Both the position numbers and the translations under genes were made by a program. 64,000 bases of DNA from Curvularia sp. ZM96 (Eukaryota > Ascomycota > Dothideomycetes > Pleosporales > Pleosporaceae): NCBI GenBank assembly GCA_022457065.1, contig JAJGBQ010000005.1, forward strand, positions 3,968,001-4,032,000, given 5' to 3'. Positions 62,701 to 64,000 of the stretch are shown here, piece after piece. Numbering within the stretch: position 1 is the stretch's first letter; each line of letters starts with the position of its first letter. The notes below the pieces were generated by a model, which was not told where the DNA came from, did no database searches, and worked only from the letters and a program-made list of their open reading frames with translations.

Positions 62701-63906
62701 TTCATGGGCGAAGAGAAGCTCTCGATAGGTTTCCACGAGCTTGAGAGCATTTGCATTAGGCTGAGCGTCTCCGTAGGCCTTCTGTTCCATGAGGTACAGG
62801 ATCCGCTGCATGGAATCGTGCATATCATTTGCGGGAAGACCTGGCATTGTAAGAGTGCCAGAACATCCATCTGAATCCGTTACGTCGACGGAAACGGCGA
62901 GCACTCCACCTGAGGTACTCAGATGCGACGTTTTGTTGACTGTAATGTATTCACAGTCCAGTCCGAAGCTCAACACTTGTGACCTGACTTTCCAGGTCAC
63001 TTCAAGCACGCTCCAATCCGTGCGACTGGCAACCAGCTGAATAGGCATGTAAAGAGCGTTTCCAGTATCAGTAGAAACCCCATTCCATCGGCTCTCTTTT
63101 GGGCCTTTGCCGCCGCCGGGAAGCGCGAATGACATGTATTCCGGAAGCATCATCTTGATTTTGTTGTTATCAACCACCCACATATCAGCCGACCGGATGT
63201 GTTCTTCTTCCCACTGCGCATTATCTTCAACTTGATTTTTCAGGTAGGGAAGGGTGGCGTGAAGATTAGGTGCAGCTTGTACCCACGATTGGAGGCGCAC
63301 GTACTCGTTGGAAACGCCATCTGGCGGCGTCATTTGTCGGTACACTATGGCTTCTGATTCTGGGAGCGAAATCCCGAGGAGAGGTGCGCCGAACAACGAC
63401 ATCGTGATCAGGGCGCCGGTCCAGTGGTCTCTTAGCAGCTTGGGAAGGTGCGCGGTTTTAGGACCCCACGGTCGTTGGTTTATGTTGTGAAGTTGAGCCG
63501 TAGCCAGCCACTGCGTAACGAGCAGGATAAAGGCAACGATGAAGGCGGGGGCCCATTGCAGAAACATGACTGTCTGCGATTTTGCAGAAGTCGCGGCGAT
63601 GGACTGGTTGGCCAGTATCGCTGCGAGATAGCATACGAGGATGCACAGCGGGCTGTACCGTCCCAGGATCTTGTCTTTCCAGATGCTCTCTAGTCGCGGC
63701 ATGAACCTTTTGCTCTTGCAGTACACTGGCGGTGTTTGCAGTAGGATTTTGTTGCTGAAGAAGGCGGCGGGGATTTCGACCGTGTCAGTCACCAGGCTGT
63801 TGTCTTCATCATTGTTGGCGGCGGCGTCGTCAACAGCCGCAATGGGGGTAGCATCGCCGATGGTGTGGAGGGAATAGCTATCGCAATCCCTCATGTTGAC
63901 GAACAT
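59779..63906 (-). CDS. Giant multi-pass membrane protein, function unknown; start may be outside the window
   Basis: The frame is open from the window edge to the stop at 59779. No ATG is seen upstream of the Met at 63906 (MFVNMRDCDSYSLHTIGD), which is one possible start; the alternative TTG at 63960 is not convincing, and earlier codons remain open to the edge. From 63906 the product has 1375 residues. Hydrophobic segments: YSPLCILVCYLAAILAN, FLQWAPAFIVAFILLVTQWL, LSYRLFLALFAFVLTVQLL, SVLFFFCLVFHVPILFTWVGWG, FWILPTMLLPTGLAYVVM, MRVATLAIVAMLGCMAPAV, and ILVLVLLAFVVIWIANY. Large extracytosolic loops with N-glycosylation sites lie between them. The tail is acidic (EQDEDEDEDDGSDSDSS), encoded by a catcct repeat. 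The layout recalls fungal DUF3433-type proteins; this is uncertain. Tail to tail with the HeLo gene (125 bp). Confidence 0.7.
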   Translation of the reverse strand: MFVNMRDCDSYSLHTIGDATPIAAVDDAAANNDEDNSLVTDTVEIPAAFFSNKILLQTPPVYCKSKRFMPRLESIWKDKILGRYSPLCILVCYLAAILANQSIAATSAKSQTVMFLQWAPAFIVAFILLVTQWLATAQLHNINQRPWGPKTAHLPKLLRDHWTGALITMSLFGAPLLGISLPESEAIVYRQMTPPDGVSNEYVRLQSWVQAAPNLHATLPYLKNQVEDNAQWEEEHIRSADMWVVDNNKIKMMLPEYMSFALPGGGKGPKESRWNGVSTDTGNALYMPIQLVASRTDWSVLEVTWKVRSQVLSFGLDCEYITVNKTSHLSTSGGVLAVSVDVTDSDGCSGTLTMPGLPANDMHDSMQRILYLMEQKAYGDAQPNANALKLVETYRELLFAHESLIAYRPTWIRPAQGDSQCKTRLLIAGVGQAFSPIDRPPGQDQIQAASCRAKYSLKDIDLSLTKKGRGRFHRGQNFSSGNHGIASGELGIPSLDSFLKAAQDPTSWSSLGSRDKDSLDEAFVAEARAFSNDSRAWKLAQLRAEFDDIYWSRPTPVGALLMTGRFLGDSFVASLSTAAGLALRENLPNLPHETSADVQIWRAERSVLSKRLSYRLFLALFAFVLTVQLLYLQQLCFEAYGDEYRVKWDTSSIAARASLLRFSQAASWLRSVKAYAAKIDEPPQMLIGHWEVHKEDGSSGLRVDLVHANNPEPQIPKGYKGWIWNNMRSILYVVTEKDRDSADSVLFFFCLVFHVPILFTWVGWGWMCRNTTQMNDDHLLRMNHLLSDDTATSSEISIFWILPTMLLPTGLAYVVMNHTGPKMYNFFRLRQPWVSLKSPQPAHLGFTLDYWNATFPLWTALRNKHMRVATLAIVAMLGCMAPAVYSRAWYTEWRADPLSVTKTISSAQWEAGSILSRPLSQKSFDLALTSTMDKLLTARYQPRWSSAHAAMLPLHLDALGSADARGYWTFNTSVIVPKLECKHALVNLTMSSGLDEPFKKPSRVESIHVGFGTDDGLPVARLENPCDGKLREHKGVGLGLEEKDSREVICSRWWLHNATDPVTSNIEVYWTIALLHGEGYRSDETGSMMFNAVPQSIGLFCRPIARKQAGTVTLFSDDKKLRSAFPITYAPLGPESTLDKLSYEISIGLETSAGQLDSTAGEAEAAHSLLSTENFVGDLLSYMLYRLNYAGNHALLNWTNVAADASLLFSNYVTVLAERTDLLRRNSSEAVAIHAFQLDDYIRVNNISFTAILVLVLLAFVVIWIANYSLRDFALPIAPEPLLNGLLLLCHSSLVQKLEQEIPHPEKMSLRQFYRQIERWGHKYKFGELVTGDRIALTVDVSTVFEDDEVNRYRDDVEQDEDEDEDDGSDSDSSL

Positions 63907-64000
63907 GCGTGTACTTAAATCGACGTTGTTGGGTGACGACGAATGCTCTGCGAATACCAATTGATGTCGTGTATGCCAAGGCTGGCAACTACTGCGACTG

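Noticed and set aside
1..64000. tRNA, rRNA or other RNA genes
   Set aside because: No convincing A/B box pair, 5S-like or rRNA sequence was found by eye. A tRNAscan or Rfam run would decide.

Overview
The window is nuclear DNA of a filamentous ascomycete. Genes have short (45-97 bp) GT-AG introns with CTAAC/CTGAC-type branch points. Best-recognised products are typical of Pezizomycotina (SREBP-type regulator, BUD32, POL3, Bre2/Ash2-like, bystin/ENP1, external NADH dehydrogenase, PQ-loop transporter, HeLo-domain protein). Transposons carry C-to-T changes at CpA that turn CAG/CAA/TGG into stops, the mark of repeat-induced point mutation (RIP). Pogo elements of about 1.83 kb and chromodomain Ty3/gypsy elements fit a Dothideomycete, probably Pleosporales; that placement is inference.

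Layout. 1-6.3 kb: 3' part of an SREBP-like gene, BUD32, and a long disordered-protein gene. 6.3-9.1 kb: GC-rich, no gene recognised. 9.1-14.3 kb: four consecutive genes or candidates for secreted proteins (cupredoxin, a 68-residue 7-cysteine protein, a second small secreted candidate, a flavin oxidase). 14.56-30.03 kb: a transposon island. One pogo element abuts a second. The second is split by a chromodomain LTR retroelement on the minus strand, which holds a further chromodomain retroelement. 31.1-39.2 kb: POL3, GNAT, amidohydrolase-type decarboxylase, aromatic amino acid decarboxylase. 39.4-40.1 kb: truncated third pogo. 40.3-56.9 kb: Bre2/Ash2-like, ENP1, DUF427, NDE1, a 269-bp MITE, DUF6594, an orphan ORF, a YPQ-like transporter, a membrane protein and a 2-oxoglutarate oxygenase. 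57.2-57.7 kb: transposon remnants. 57.9-64 kb: a HeLo-pseudokinase gene and a giant membrane-protein gene running to the window edge.

Most genes are independent housekeeping or metabolic units, not an operon or clear cluster. The points most worth following are: (a) the HeLo domain joined to a kinase fold lacking the HRD and DFG aspartates, an MLKL-like layout; (b) small antisense ORFs in the same place in both nested retroelements; (c) the run of secreted-protein genes beside the RIP-mutated island; (d) pogo ends that share one plan but carry different duplicated subterminal motifs; (e) a nested retroelement without target duplication inside a host that has lost RT, RNase H and the integrase core.

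Exon boundaries were read by eye from splice signals and frame continuity. No homology search was run.
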